Shown piece by piece: positions 1 through 7,674 of a stretch of 16,268 nt of DNA. The notes under the pieces were generated by a model. That model did not search any database. It worked only from the letters and a program-made list of their open reading frames with translations, and was not told where the DNA came from. The number at the start of each line of letters is the position of its first letter. The first letter of the stretch is position 1. The translations under genes and the position numbers were made by a program. Origin of the DNA: Hymenopellis radicata (lineage: Eukaryota > Basidiomycota > Agaricomycetes > Agaricales > Physalacriaceae); contig JADNRX010001009.1 of assembly GCA_015501595.1 (NCBI GenBank), forward strand, positions 1 through 16,268, given 5' to 3'.

Positions 1-861
1 TGGAATTCTGGTAGAGTTGCCGTGGCGCATCTCCTTCACGCGGATTTAAACTGTCAATGGAGAAGGAGACAAGGCTCTGATGGTGCACGACTTTGTGGTC
101 GGATTGCAGAAAGCAGACCAACTGAAAGCTTTAGTGTGTCGAGAATTCTATGGAGACTTGATGTTCCAGTCCTGGACCAACCGATCGTCGTGGAGCTTCC
201 TCGTCTGGAGGAGATCACACTTTTCGCGTCATCTCAGCTTGGACATTGGTTGGTCCTGCCGTCGCTCTCCAAGCTGCGCGTGTTTGAGTCTCAGCCTGAT
301 TCGAAAGACGATCCAGTACTATCCCCACACTTCATTCAATCGCTGGTTGCGCGATCCAAGTGTAACATACTTCTTTGACTATATCAACGCCCTCGCCTCC
401 AGGACCTTGGATGGTCTTCAAAATATAGCCCACCATCTTCCTCAACTTGTATCTTTTCGGCTTGAACAGGACCTGAGGGAGAGTACAGAGTACACTATGA
501 TTATCGCCGTGCATTTCGCTGCGATGTATCCATGGGCGTATTCTCCTTCCTCACTAGACCGCCCACCACCGACTCTCCCTTCTCCTTACTTCAGAATCTA
601 TCCCTTTTGACCCGCGTCGACGAGTCAGTCGACCCGGACGACGTCTTCAGGATCTTCCCAAGTCTCTCCGTAATGCTGGCTTCGCGGGTCGGCCAGACTC
701 AGCCGCTGCTCGTGTATGGACTCACGCGCGAATTTATCGGCCCACAGAAAGAAAACAATTTTAGCACGGGGTTCAAGGGCTACCATCGATTTTCGAAGGT
801 TGAGGACGACTCCAGATGGCAGACCCTGCAGGCGAATATCGCGGTCAGATCAATGTCTTGA
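1..861 (+). pseudogene. decayed F-box/LRR-like protein remnant, 5' end outside the window
   Basis: The coding signal moves between frames. Frame 1 up to about position 375 carries leucine-rich blocks such as VELPRLEEITLF and LVLPSLSKLRVF, followed by a SLVARSKCNI segment. Frame 2 continues from about 377 with FDYINALASRTLDGLQNIAHHLPQL. Frame 1 resumes from about 543 with LLQNLSLLTRVDE and IFPSLSVMLASRV, ending at a stop at 859-861. This order (leucine-rich strand, LP-SL strand, SPHF..SL.ARS.C, LPxL repeats) is typical of the C-terminal half of Agaricomycete F-box proteins, which I know as mostly intronless SCF ubiquitin-ligase adaptors with large, fast-turnover families. No intron with good splice sites repairs the shifts, so I read it as a pseudogene with at least two frameshifts. 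The F-box itself is not visible and would lie upstream. The family call is by pattern only. Confidence 0.55.
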
Positions 862-1235
862 TAGAAGTTATCGGTTCGTATCATGGCTCGCTTGCCTTGC
901 ATGTTACTGATTTGAAACACAGAAACATCGATGTATGATTATCAGATTTGGCTTGGGCGAACGCCAGAACCAGAAAGGTTTGGGAGTGAGACGTGATAGA
1001 ACAGATTTTGTTATCCAGGCTCACCAAATTGCATTTATGTTTACTTTGCTAAAGAACACGTCAGATTGTCCATGGCATGCATTCCATTCTCAACACAGTG
1101 GAAGGTCTTGCAACGGTTATATGGTCGCTTCACCGGTCCAATTGAACTTGACGCACGCGGTCCGACAAGTCATCTCCCGTCAACCACACAGCACTCGGAA
1201 AGAACGACGAGTATAAACAAAAGGAAATAGGGAAG
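862..1235. other. gene-free stretch
   Basis: Short stops in all frames, no codon-like reading of more than about 90 residues and no recognisable motif. A GTG-started frame at 935-1216 has no protein-like features. I see nothing that can be supported here. Confidence 0.5.
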
Positions 1236-1355
1236 TGACGCCGATCATTACTATGCGTCTTAAAACAGTAGAGGCCGCAGGTCTGAATGAGACAACTGCT
1301 GTACTTAAGCTGTTCTCCTTCTTTGCCCCATTCTCGACCACCATGGATGAAGTGA

Positions 1356-1397
1356 CCTCACAACAGGCGAATGCGAGCCCGGAATCGTCTGGCACTA
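1356..1397 (+). repeat. 42-bp direct repeat, copy 1
   Basis: Forty-two bases beginning CCTCACAACAGGCGAATGCG are repeated 127 bp downstream with one mismatch. In frame 2 this copy reads SQQANASPESSGT, directly after an ATG at 1343 (MDEVT). Confidence 0.9.
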
Positions 1398-1482
1398 CCC
1401 TATCCGAAGCCGCCGTCTCTTCGTCGCCGCCATCTAAGTCCAAAACCTGGCGTTACATTTCTCGCCTATTCTCTACCCACGG

Positions 1483-1524
1483 CCTCACAACAGGCGAATG
1501 CGAGCCCGGAATCGGCTGGCACTA
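1483..1524 (+). repeat. 42-bp direct repeat, copy 2
   Basis: Second copy of the repeat at 1356-1397, one mismatch (T to G near the end). It reads SQQANASPESAGT in frame 3, so the spacing of 127 bp puts the same peptide in a different frame. The flanks still share weak similarity: SSSPPSK after copy 1 and MSSPPPYN after copy 2. That suggests an older tandem duplication of about 127 bp. Confidence 0.9.
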
Positions 1525-1535
1525 TTCAACCTGTC

Positions 1536-2176
1536 ATGTCCTCTCCGCCGCCCTACAACGCCCAGCCCAGCCAATCTCACCCTCCCCTCGCCGAGTACAG
1601 TTACATCAAGCTGTTCGTCGTCGTGGTATCCACCTTCGCCGCGTTGTGTTTTGTGCTTGTCCTGTTAACGGAGCGCGCCGTAACGATCGGCCCTGCCGTA
1701 GTATGCCTGTCCTTGCAGGATGATCTGGTATCCGCTGCTGGCGGACTCTTCGACGTTCACACAAGATTCCGGGGCGGTTGGAAACCACTCGATTTTGTGC
1801 ACTTTTTTTCTCGGTTTCTTGTTCCGTGCGTACTCGCACCCTTCTTCGTATATCCCGCTCTAATCTCAGTATTTTAGTGCCACTTCTTCTTGTGGACTGC
1901 GCCACACCTAGTGCTCTGAGGCTAATCAGTGTATTGGTGCTTGGCATCTTTCTATTCCACACATCAACAATCTCCATTACGGGGGACTTGAACAGAACGG
2001 GCATGTATGGTGTGTATTTCATATTGTGGCCATTGCACACGGCAGTGACTTGGGATGTACTAGGGTCATTCATAGGGGAGGGAGATTATGGGCTATATCG
2101 GCCAAATAATCTTGGCGTCGTTCCGGCGCGGTGCGGCGCCGTAGCTTTACCCGGTCCAGAAACTTTGCCGGTTTAG
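1536..2176 (+). CDS. predicted multi-pass membrane protein, two exons
   Basis: Exons 1536-1825 and 1870-2176 join across a 44-bp intron (GTGCGT donor, CTAAT branch-like site, CTCAG acceptor) and keep an open frame of 198 codons. The ATG at 1536 (MSSPPPYNAQPSQ) gives a short proline-rich cytosolic-looking N-terminus. A hydrophobic helix follows at about residues 28-45 (KLFVVVVSTFAALCFVLVLL). The intron falls inside a second hydrophobic block, and joining gives FSRFLVP-ILVPLLLVDC. Further hydrophobic stretches are LRLISVLVLGIFLF and GMYGVYFILWPLHTAVTW. I do not recognise the family. A second in-frame intron (GTAACG..TTGCAG, 39 bp, 1680-1718) is possible and would not change the frame. The last 25 residues look less protein-like, so the true end may use another splice. 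An upstream ATG at 1343 lies in another frame, next to repeat copy 1. Confidence 0.5.
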
Positions 2177-2427
2177 TGCTTTTCCTTCTGAAGATGTGGT
2201 CAGCAATCTGCGCACTAGTTTGATGCTCAAGGGTAATGCGGAAGAGATGGTCCAGTTGAAATAAAGTTCGAGTGGCGACTTGCTAGAGCCAATACTAGTA
2301 GACGGTAGAAAGAAACACTGAGATTAGTTTGACTTCATTTAAAAGGCGAGAGATACAGCAAGATTCCGTACCAACTAAGCAACAACAACTGCTCAACTTG
2401 CCCTCTTATTGCTTCTCCTTAATATTC
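2177..2427 (+). promoter_or_regulatory. intergenic region and 5' leader of the secreted-protein gene
   Basis: No gene is visible. The last 50 bases before the ATG at 2428 are pyrimidine-rich (CCCTCTTATTGCTTCTCC) after an AAC-repeat leader (AAGCAACAACAACTGCTCAAC). Such leaders are common directly upstream of fungal start codons. No TATA box could be placed with confidence. Confidence 0.3.
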
Positions 2428-2749
2428 ATGCTCAGATTCTCTTTCAATTTCATCGTCGCCGTCGCCGTACTGATCAGCAGCGCCAACGCGGCCGTGCACA
2501 AGAGGACCGCTAATAACGATGGTGAGTTTCCGACACCATACAACGACGAAAGCGCTTACTCTCAAGCTAGTCGATGCATGTAATGGCTCTAACCATTACG
2601 AACGTCGGCCACAGCTGCGCCTTCGGCGACTCCCAAGGAAGTGAGGAATACTTTTGCTCTTCGCCGCTGAAAGGATACTAATGGAAACCTTGACAGCCTG
2701 TCAGCTCAACGCGTGCCAGAACTTGGTGTGCGTCCCGCATGCGAACTAG
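2428..2749 (+). CDS. small secreted cysteine-containing protein, three exons (candidate effector-type SSP)
   Basis: Exons 2428-2579, 2615-2640 and 2697-2749 give 76 residues ending at TAG. Residues 1-21 (MLRFSFNFIVAVAVLISSANA) form a clear signal peptide with an ANA cleavage site. A dibasic KR at about residues 25-26 fits a Kex2-type propeptide site. The C-terminus carries five cysteines in about 21 residues: CIC, then GTC, NAC and LVC. Intron 1 is only 35 bp but has all the right parts (GTAATG, CTCTAAC, CACAG). Intron 2 is 56 bp (GTGAGG, ATACTAAT, GACAG). The middle exon is only 26 nt. An alternative first intron (GTGAGT 2522 to TAG 2570) fits splice consensus, but leads into a frame without the cysteine pattern. 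Five cysteines is odd for a disulfide-paired protein, so one join may differ. Family unknown; secreted role inferred from the leader. Confidence 0.55.
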
Positions 2750-3800
2750 TCGGTCAGCCTGAGAGCGCCGCTGGTCGGTCTTCATGTCGTTCGACTTCTT
2801 CAATATAAGTAGATGCGCTGTAATAATATGGTGATGCTTGCAACCTGAGCCGAAGACGATGTTCAAGTGCAAGTGGCATTCAAAGGCTTAGAAAAGGCAA
2901 GCAATAGCTGTGTTATTTAATCAGCGCGACAAGGACTATAAGAAGTTGAAGAACGACCTCGAAACGCGCAATCGACCTATCGGTGTTGAGCACTTTTAAA
3001 GTAGCTAATGAAAAAAAGAGACGTACCTGTGGGACGTTCGCCAATTCACGTTTGTTCGTATGTTCAGCGGCTTGATCCGTACGGGCGTTCTGAAGGGAGC
3101 GCGACAGACCAAAGAAGACTACCAATGTGATGGGTGCGAAGGAGAGGCGAGGCCATCAGGCTCAGATAGTACGCTGATAAGCCGACGAAGGAGTACGGGC
3201 AACGTGTTTGAGAGGGAGGTAGACTGCCACTGATACCAGTCAGAAGTGAAGCGGCAACGCGAACAAAAAAGACATACGAAGAACTAGTAACAGCGGGACA
3301 GGTTAGTCTCCACCGCAAGACACCCCAACAAAATCCCTAACATTCCAACTAATCCTTGCTGTGCGACTCTCTGACAGCCGCTCGAAATCTGTCCTGGTGC
3401 CGCACTATTTGTGGGGACGCGACGCTCCGCTTTCACAGCCACTTTCCAAGAGAGACAGACTTTTCCGGTTGCATTTCCTGGCACGGCGTCCTTTCCGCAA
3501 ATTTCTTGGTCTGGTGGCCGTCGTAGATAATGAGGAGAACGAGGACGCCAAGACCATGACGATGGCGGAAACCAAGGAGCGAACGATCACGTGCTGCATT
3601 TCCGTCTTTCCTTCCGCCGTCGTGTCCGATACGTAGGAATGAAAACCCGACAGACATTCTACGCCTTCGATAGTTCATCTGCTTGAATTAAACAGCAGAG
3701 GTTTCCATAGCTTCCCTCAAGTTTCTTAACGTAAGGGCACACACGGAAATCAACAACCGTGAGAGCGGAGCCACAATACGTCGCTTGTTCTTTCCCTCTC
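2750..3800. other. stretch without a supported gene
   Basis: Several overlapping frames exist on both strands. The minus-strand frame at 3064-3318 has hydrophobic patches (SSSYVFFVRVAASLL), and the minus-strand frames at 3405-3678 contain LGVLVLLII and VIVRSLVSAIVMVLASS. None joins to a neighbour by splice sites that keep phase, and none matches a family I know. They may be remains of a membrane protein gene or chance. The right end holds the promoter and leader of the gene starting at 3801. Confidence 0.4.
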
Positions 3801-5296
3801 ATGCCAAAACACGGATACAGGAAGCCCAGCGACAAGTTCAACCGCATCTTTTATTCCGCTGCCAAAGGAAATGCACTGTGGAGTCCTTCTCCACGGAGAG
3901 TACGGGATGTCTTTGGAACTGGTAAAACGAACGGGTACTGGGATGAAGGAATGTTGATCGGAGACCTCTTCTTGAGGACGTACATGGGAGAAGTTTCATA
4001 CCTGTGGAACGTGACGCTACCTAAAGACGACTTTCGAAATACCTATGGCGCGCCGCCCGATTTCGAGCAGCTAATCCTCGATCCATCTACCGACTTTACT
4101 GTTGATCCTTTGCGCTTTCCATCGCCTGCCGTATTCGGAGCTACATGCGACAAGAATAAGCCATTGGTTATTGAAGAGCTGTACGTATATTTCTGTGGTT
4201 TGTCTTGCATTTGTTCACGCTATCCCTCGTAGTGACGGACCGAATAAACTTAGAGTCTCAAGCACCGCAAGCGAAGGCGCGCTATTTGCCCTTCCACTAG
4301 GAGCGGCATCATACGAATGCACAACTGCTGGGAAATTCAAGCTTCGAGCTCATGCCTTGAAACATGCTCGACGGTGGCATGACCACATATCAGATGAACT
4401 CGGATACGGGTGGACGAATGGATTGCTGTGTCTTGTCACCGGTTGTGAAAAGACGTCGTACTGGGCATCCGCGGTCTTTGATACGGCGGAAGGATTCTCC
4501 CTAGACATCGACATGGTCACGTCTCCGACCAGCCCCATCTTTGTGCCCAACGCGCAGTTTACTGGGAACTTTCAGTCGCACCAAGTTGGCAAGAAGGATG
4601 CCGAGGACACTGCTACGATGCGCCACTCGCTGACATTCCGCGCATTTCATATATCCATGCATCCGTCGCTCTTCCTCAATCTTCCCTCGATTGAAATGGA
4701 CGAGCATCGACCGCACGATTTCTTCTGTTGTCTACCACTGTCGCTTCGTCCACCAGTGAAGTCTTATGAGGAACTGTGGGTCGTGCGTCAAACTGTGCTC
4801 CACTTCCATCTTCTTCCAATCTTACCTGCCTTATCTAGAGTTTCCATCCTTCGCTGGTCGTCAGCCAGCTCATTCATCGATCTGTATGACCCCCAAACTG
4901 GTATACCTTGCATGTGCTAACGGAGCTTTCTAGGTCCCGGGAATCATGGTAGCAGTTGTTCACGACGATGATATCGTTAATGTCCTGGACTCGGATACGG
5001 TGGGTAATGCCCTCTCGAAAAATGGCACTTGACTGACCGACTCGCAGAGCCGGCTACCAGACGAGAAAGAACTGCAACATCTCATGACTCAACGCTTCGT
5101 TCTTGCCTTAACGCCTGGTACGCATTCATTATTATCAAACTCACATCAACTGAAGACGTCCCTAGAGCGTAACGCATACTTGGTGGATCGTTCGGAAGTC
5201 CACCGCGGAGTATTAGGACGCTGCTTGGGTTTGCTTCGTATACCGCTGACGGCACTTGGACGCCTCAGCTTTGCGGCCGTCAGAGAGAAGCCGTAG
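3801..5296 (+). CDS. uncharacterised Agaricomycete family protein (TASEGALxxLP / LVTGCEK / HDDD motifs), six exons
   Basis: Exons 3801-4180, 4233-4782, 4839-4883, 4934-4999, 5048-5117 and 5166-5296 join in phase to 413 residues. The introns are 52, 56, 50, 48 and 48 bp. The fourth intron in gene order before the HDDD exon (4884-4933) has a textbook GCTAAC branch site. Ordered motifs are: MPKHGYR at the start; EGMLIGDLFL and LWNVTLP near residues 45-75; TASEGALFALPLGA at about 138-151; NGLLCLVTGCEKTSYWA at about 189-205; SFHPSLVVSQLIHR at 311-325; and VPGIMVAVVHDDD at 326-338. I know this motif order from a large, functionally unknown family in mushroom genomes, where the late motif is often VAVTHDDDW. 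No signal peptide or transmembrane span is seen. The frame is open upstream to 3735, so homologues may begin before the chosen ATG. The last intron (5118-5165) is a multiple of three and may be retained. Confidence 0.8.
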
Positions 5297-5441
5297 ATTA
5301 TATGTACTGTCAATATCCTCACAATGCGACTGAGGTCATATTTGGTTTCCACTACTTCTTTCCTCCGTCGACAAAATTATTGTTGAATACCGAGACTCCG
5401 ACTAAATAAAGAGATCTACTGAAGACACACGGCCACGCCGC
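5297..5441 (+). other. 3' flank of the HDDD-family gene
   Basis: Short AT-rich stretch after the TAG at 5294-5296. AATAAA occurs at 5405-5410 and could serve as a polyadenylation signal for the upstream gene. Confidence 0.35.
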
Positions 5442-5666
5442 ATGGCAGGCAAAGTCGCTAATAAGTGGTATGAGCGCAACAGAGACACATGTTGCTCGGC
5501 TTTCGCACTGACAATGGCGTTTGCAGTGGTTATCGCGGTGGTCGCCTGGACGAACAGAGAACCCGTCTATCGGCCTCCGATGACATCTTTTCAAGAATCT
5601 GCACTACCAGAGTCGACTTCCAGAATTGAAAGACTTGCAGTTTTGCTAGCGCCGCGCCGTGTCTGA
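5442..5666 (+). CDS. possible small single-span membrane protein
   Basis: ATG in a favourable context (GCCGCATGG) opens 74 codons. Residues 1-18 are polar and charged. Residues 19-35 (CSAFALTMAFAVVIAVVAW) form one strong hydrophobic helix, and a proline-containing polar tail follows (NREPVYRPP). This charge pattern fits a single-pass membrane protein, but there is no family match and no second exon I could join. A GTGAGC..CATAG intron-like segment at 5672-5723 follows, without a frame that continues usefully. It could also be a chance ORF between two genes. Confidence 0.3.
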   Translation: MAGKVANKWYERNRDTCCSAFALTMAFAVVIAVVAWTNREPVYRPPMTSFQESALPESTSRIERLAVLLAPRRV

Positions 5667-6109
5667 CACTTTTGTGAGCACTCGCCCGGCGATGACTTTG
5701 ATTGACGCGCGCAACCCTTTCATAGCCGCGACCGTGTCCGTAGATGGTCATGATGATATTGTAGCTAAAGGTGGGGTTTCCACCATGCGACAAACGGAAC
5801 GGATGGGTATTTCCTGGCTGCCAGCATGCCTGTCTTATCTACTAATATATAACACGAACTGAAGACTGGAGGTTGTGCTACTTGGCTTCGGTGCGACGAA
5901 CGTGTGGCGGAAAAGGCAGGCGCCTTGATTTTCCTCTTATCCAAGCAGTCCCTTTGCGTCAGTAGGATGCCATACTCATTCCAGGGATGCAGCGTATACG
6001 TGCCGTGCTCCTATCAACCCTTGACCTCGCATACTGACTCTGTGGTCCAACTGTGGTCTCTGTTTCCTTTGTCTGAATTTGGTAATCTCAGGGATTGAAG
6101 GTTGACTAG
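5667..6109. other. no gene resolved; may hold upstream exons of the 6110-6776 remnant
   Basis: Frames here are short and conflict with each other. A CTAG acceptor at 6106-6109 immediately precedes the first readable exon of the next locus, so upstream exons would be expected here. I could not find one that joins in phase. Confidence 0.35.
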
Positions 6110-6776
6110 CTTACTATTCCTCGAGGTCTCCACCAGCTACCTACACCATGGTTAAACGTTAAACGTCCACCAACGATGTCTTGACGAAGCAATCCGTGAC
6201 GACCGGAACCCAGAAGCGTTTCTTCTTCGCACACACCAGGGTAAAGCGATTAGTTTGACAGTGGAGGACAGTGGTATCACGGTCCCATGAACCTGCCAGG
6301 TGGAAGCAGTGACGCAAAACCCACGATGATAGACATCCCTTGGTGGCATCGCTCCGGTCAGTTAGATCTAGGACCTGAAAATGGTACCGACATACGTTTG
6401 GCAGGATCTTCTGATGGACAGTATGGCCACGGCATGGTGCGGAACGAGTCCCTTCAGTCACCCGAACTGCACTCTGCGTCGTTGACATCCCTTTTTCTAT
6501 CTCTGACCCTTTCCAACTGCAACCTCGCCATCTTGCTCACTTGTCTATTATGGCAAGTACCCCACCGACGGTGATACTGATGCGCCCACAGTCGCGACTG
6601 TATTGGTCAGTATCACATGAATCATTTACATCCCTGCCTTCGGTCTGCAGGAAGTGTGCAAACTTGCCCCATGGAATTTCTGTGCCGCGTATCGTTTTGT
6701 TGCCAGTTCACATGGTGTATTGAACTTGATGAAATCAATTCACCTGCAAAGCCACCATCCAGAAAAAAAAAATTGA
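6110..6776 (+). pseudogene. multi-exon gene remnant of unknown family, frameshifted by a 7-bp tandem duplication
   Basis: Readable exons are 6110-6273, 6333 to about 6436, 6558-6605 and 6651-6776. The first reads IPRGLHQLPTPWLNV in frame 2, then HQRCLDEAIRDDRNPEAFLL in frame 3. The shift sits on an exact tandem copy of TTAAACG. Intron 6274-6332 (GTATCA..GATAG) joins TVEDS to DIPWWHRSGQLDLGPENG in phase. Intron 6606-6650 (GTCAGT..CTGCAG, 45 bp) joins DAPTVATVL to EVCKLAPWNFCAAYRFVASS in phase, ending at TGA 6774-6776. The middle junction is uncertain: the only phase-consistent donor is GTGCGG at 6437, giving a 121-bp intron. A different 35-bp intron (6558-6592) would instead read through the 6500 region. 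Composition and splice sites look like a real gene. The family is not known to me, and the start was not found. Confidence 0.45.
6152..6165 (+). repeat. 7-bp tandem duplication TTAAACG x2
   Basis: TTAAACG occurs twice in direct tandem (6152-6158, 6159-6165) inside the first exon of the remnant at 6110-6776. Reading frames on its two sides differ by exactly the shift a 7-bp insertion would cause. Confidence 0.85.
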
Positions 6777-7014
6777 CAAGTCATTACATGACCAGCAGTC
6801 AAGGATTGAACTGAGTATAGTTGGGTGTATACACCGACATGCATTCACGGATTCACATCTCTGTTTAAAATGACATCAGAAGTTAGACTCTAAGTAGTAG
6901 CGGCCATAGCGTACACCGTAAGATCCACAACAGATCGTGCGTAAATTATTTGACTTGATCCCGACTTCCGATCTGGATAGCATACCTCCAAAGTCCCGCG
7001 ATCTACTATCTATA
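6777..7014. other. convergent intergenic region
   Basis: Lies between a plus-strand locus ending at 6776 and a minus-strand locus ending at 7015, so it holds only 3' flanks. It is AT-rich, with an A-run at 6762-6772 just inside the preceding exon. No ORF or RNA gene is seen. Confidence 0.45.
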
Positions 7015-7674
7015 TTAATTACTATCTTCTAGCGACATCATGATGAAGAATTCCACGTACTCGGGCTCAAGCTTGCAGAGTTCCTACGCCACCGGCGGCC
7101 GTCCGCCATTCCCCACCCGGAGACAACTGTCCATGCGAGAATCTGCTTGATAGCGTTGACGTCCGAAGACGTCAGATGCGGGGTCCGAAGCTCAGCTTTG
7201 AGACCAAAGAAGCGCCTCGCCGCCATGATATGAAGGTCGGTATGGCCGTCCCTTCGGTCAGACAACGGAGAGCGTCATCGTCCTGAATCGCAAGATCCAC
7301 CACGGTCCTCCCACCACTTGGGTGTCTTCACGCTTAAGACCGTCGAAATGGACCTGTGCTGCGGTGCTGCCACAACACATACCCGCTATTACTAGAATTT
7401 TGAACTGGGGTTGACATCTCGTTAGTCGCCAACTTCGACGAATATTGACACTGTCTTACCTCTCGTACGGAATTTTGGAATCGCCTTAGAGTTCGTCTGC
7501 ACACGTACGTATAAGATGCACACGCTTCCTTCAAACCATTAATCGCCTCGACTTCGAAGTCCTTCTCCAATGCGTCAGTCCCTCATCTACTTCAGTGAAA
7601 TTAACACCAAAGTCCTACTCACCATCGCAACGCGCACATACTGTCAAATCTTTCCTTCGAACGTCCACGTGGAT
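7015..7674 (-). CDS. small multi-exon gene of unknown family, start unresolved
   Basis: On the minus strand, exons 7623-7674 (partial), 7460-7581, 7304-7404, 7128-7251 and 7015-7083 join in phase. Introns are 7582-7622 (GTGAGT..GATGAG, 41 bp), 7405-7459 (GTAAGA, GACTAAC branch, CCCCAG; 55 bp, excellent), 7252-7303 (GTGGTG, CTGAC, GAAG; the donor could be 3 bp away) and 7084-7127 (GTTGTC..CGTAG; weakest donor). The reading gives VCARCDG-TDALEKDFEVEAINGL, then TYVCRRTLRRFQNSVRE-FKILVIAGM, then DGHTDLHIMAARRFFGLKAE, then ELCKLEPEYVEFFIMMSLED and stop. The protein is charged, mostly helical in appearance, with a CxxC near its start and no leader or membrane span. No ATG was found in frame for the first exon, which opens after a stop at 7675-7677. 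An earlier exon is missing or the 5' end is lost. Confidence 0.5.

Noticed and set aside
80..610. Longest single frame at the left end (176 codons, +)
   Set aside because: Only its 377-500 part looks coding; the first 100 residues (SSWSFLVWRRSHFSRHL) are the out-of-frame reading of the LRR-like frame 1.
2522..2570. GTGAGT..CTAG intron in the secreted-protein gene
   Set aside because: Good splice signals, but it leads into frames lacking the cysteine pattern; kept only as an alternative.
3064..3318. Minus-strand frame with hydrophobic patches, resembling a basidiomycete multi-pass membrane protein
   Set aside because: No phase-consistent join to other hydrophobic frames at 3405-3678, and no conserved family motif could be confirmed.
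6159..6488. 109-codon minus-strand frame with ATG (MSTTQSAVRVTEG)
   Set aside because: Antisense to the plus-strand exons at 6110-6436, which join in phase by splice sites; the minus reading has no motif.
7038..7265. DGHTDLHIMAAR first read as an ankyrin repeat (DGxTxLHxAA)
   Set aside because: Only one partial match, no following repeat or TPLH/LLxxGA pattern, and the spliced context does not continue as ankyrin.
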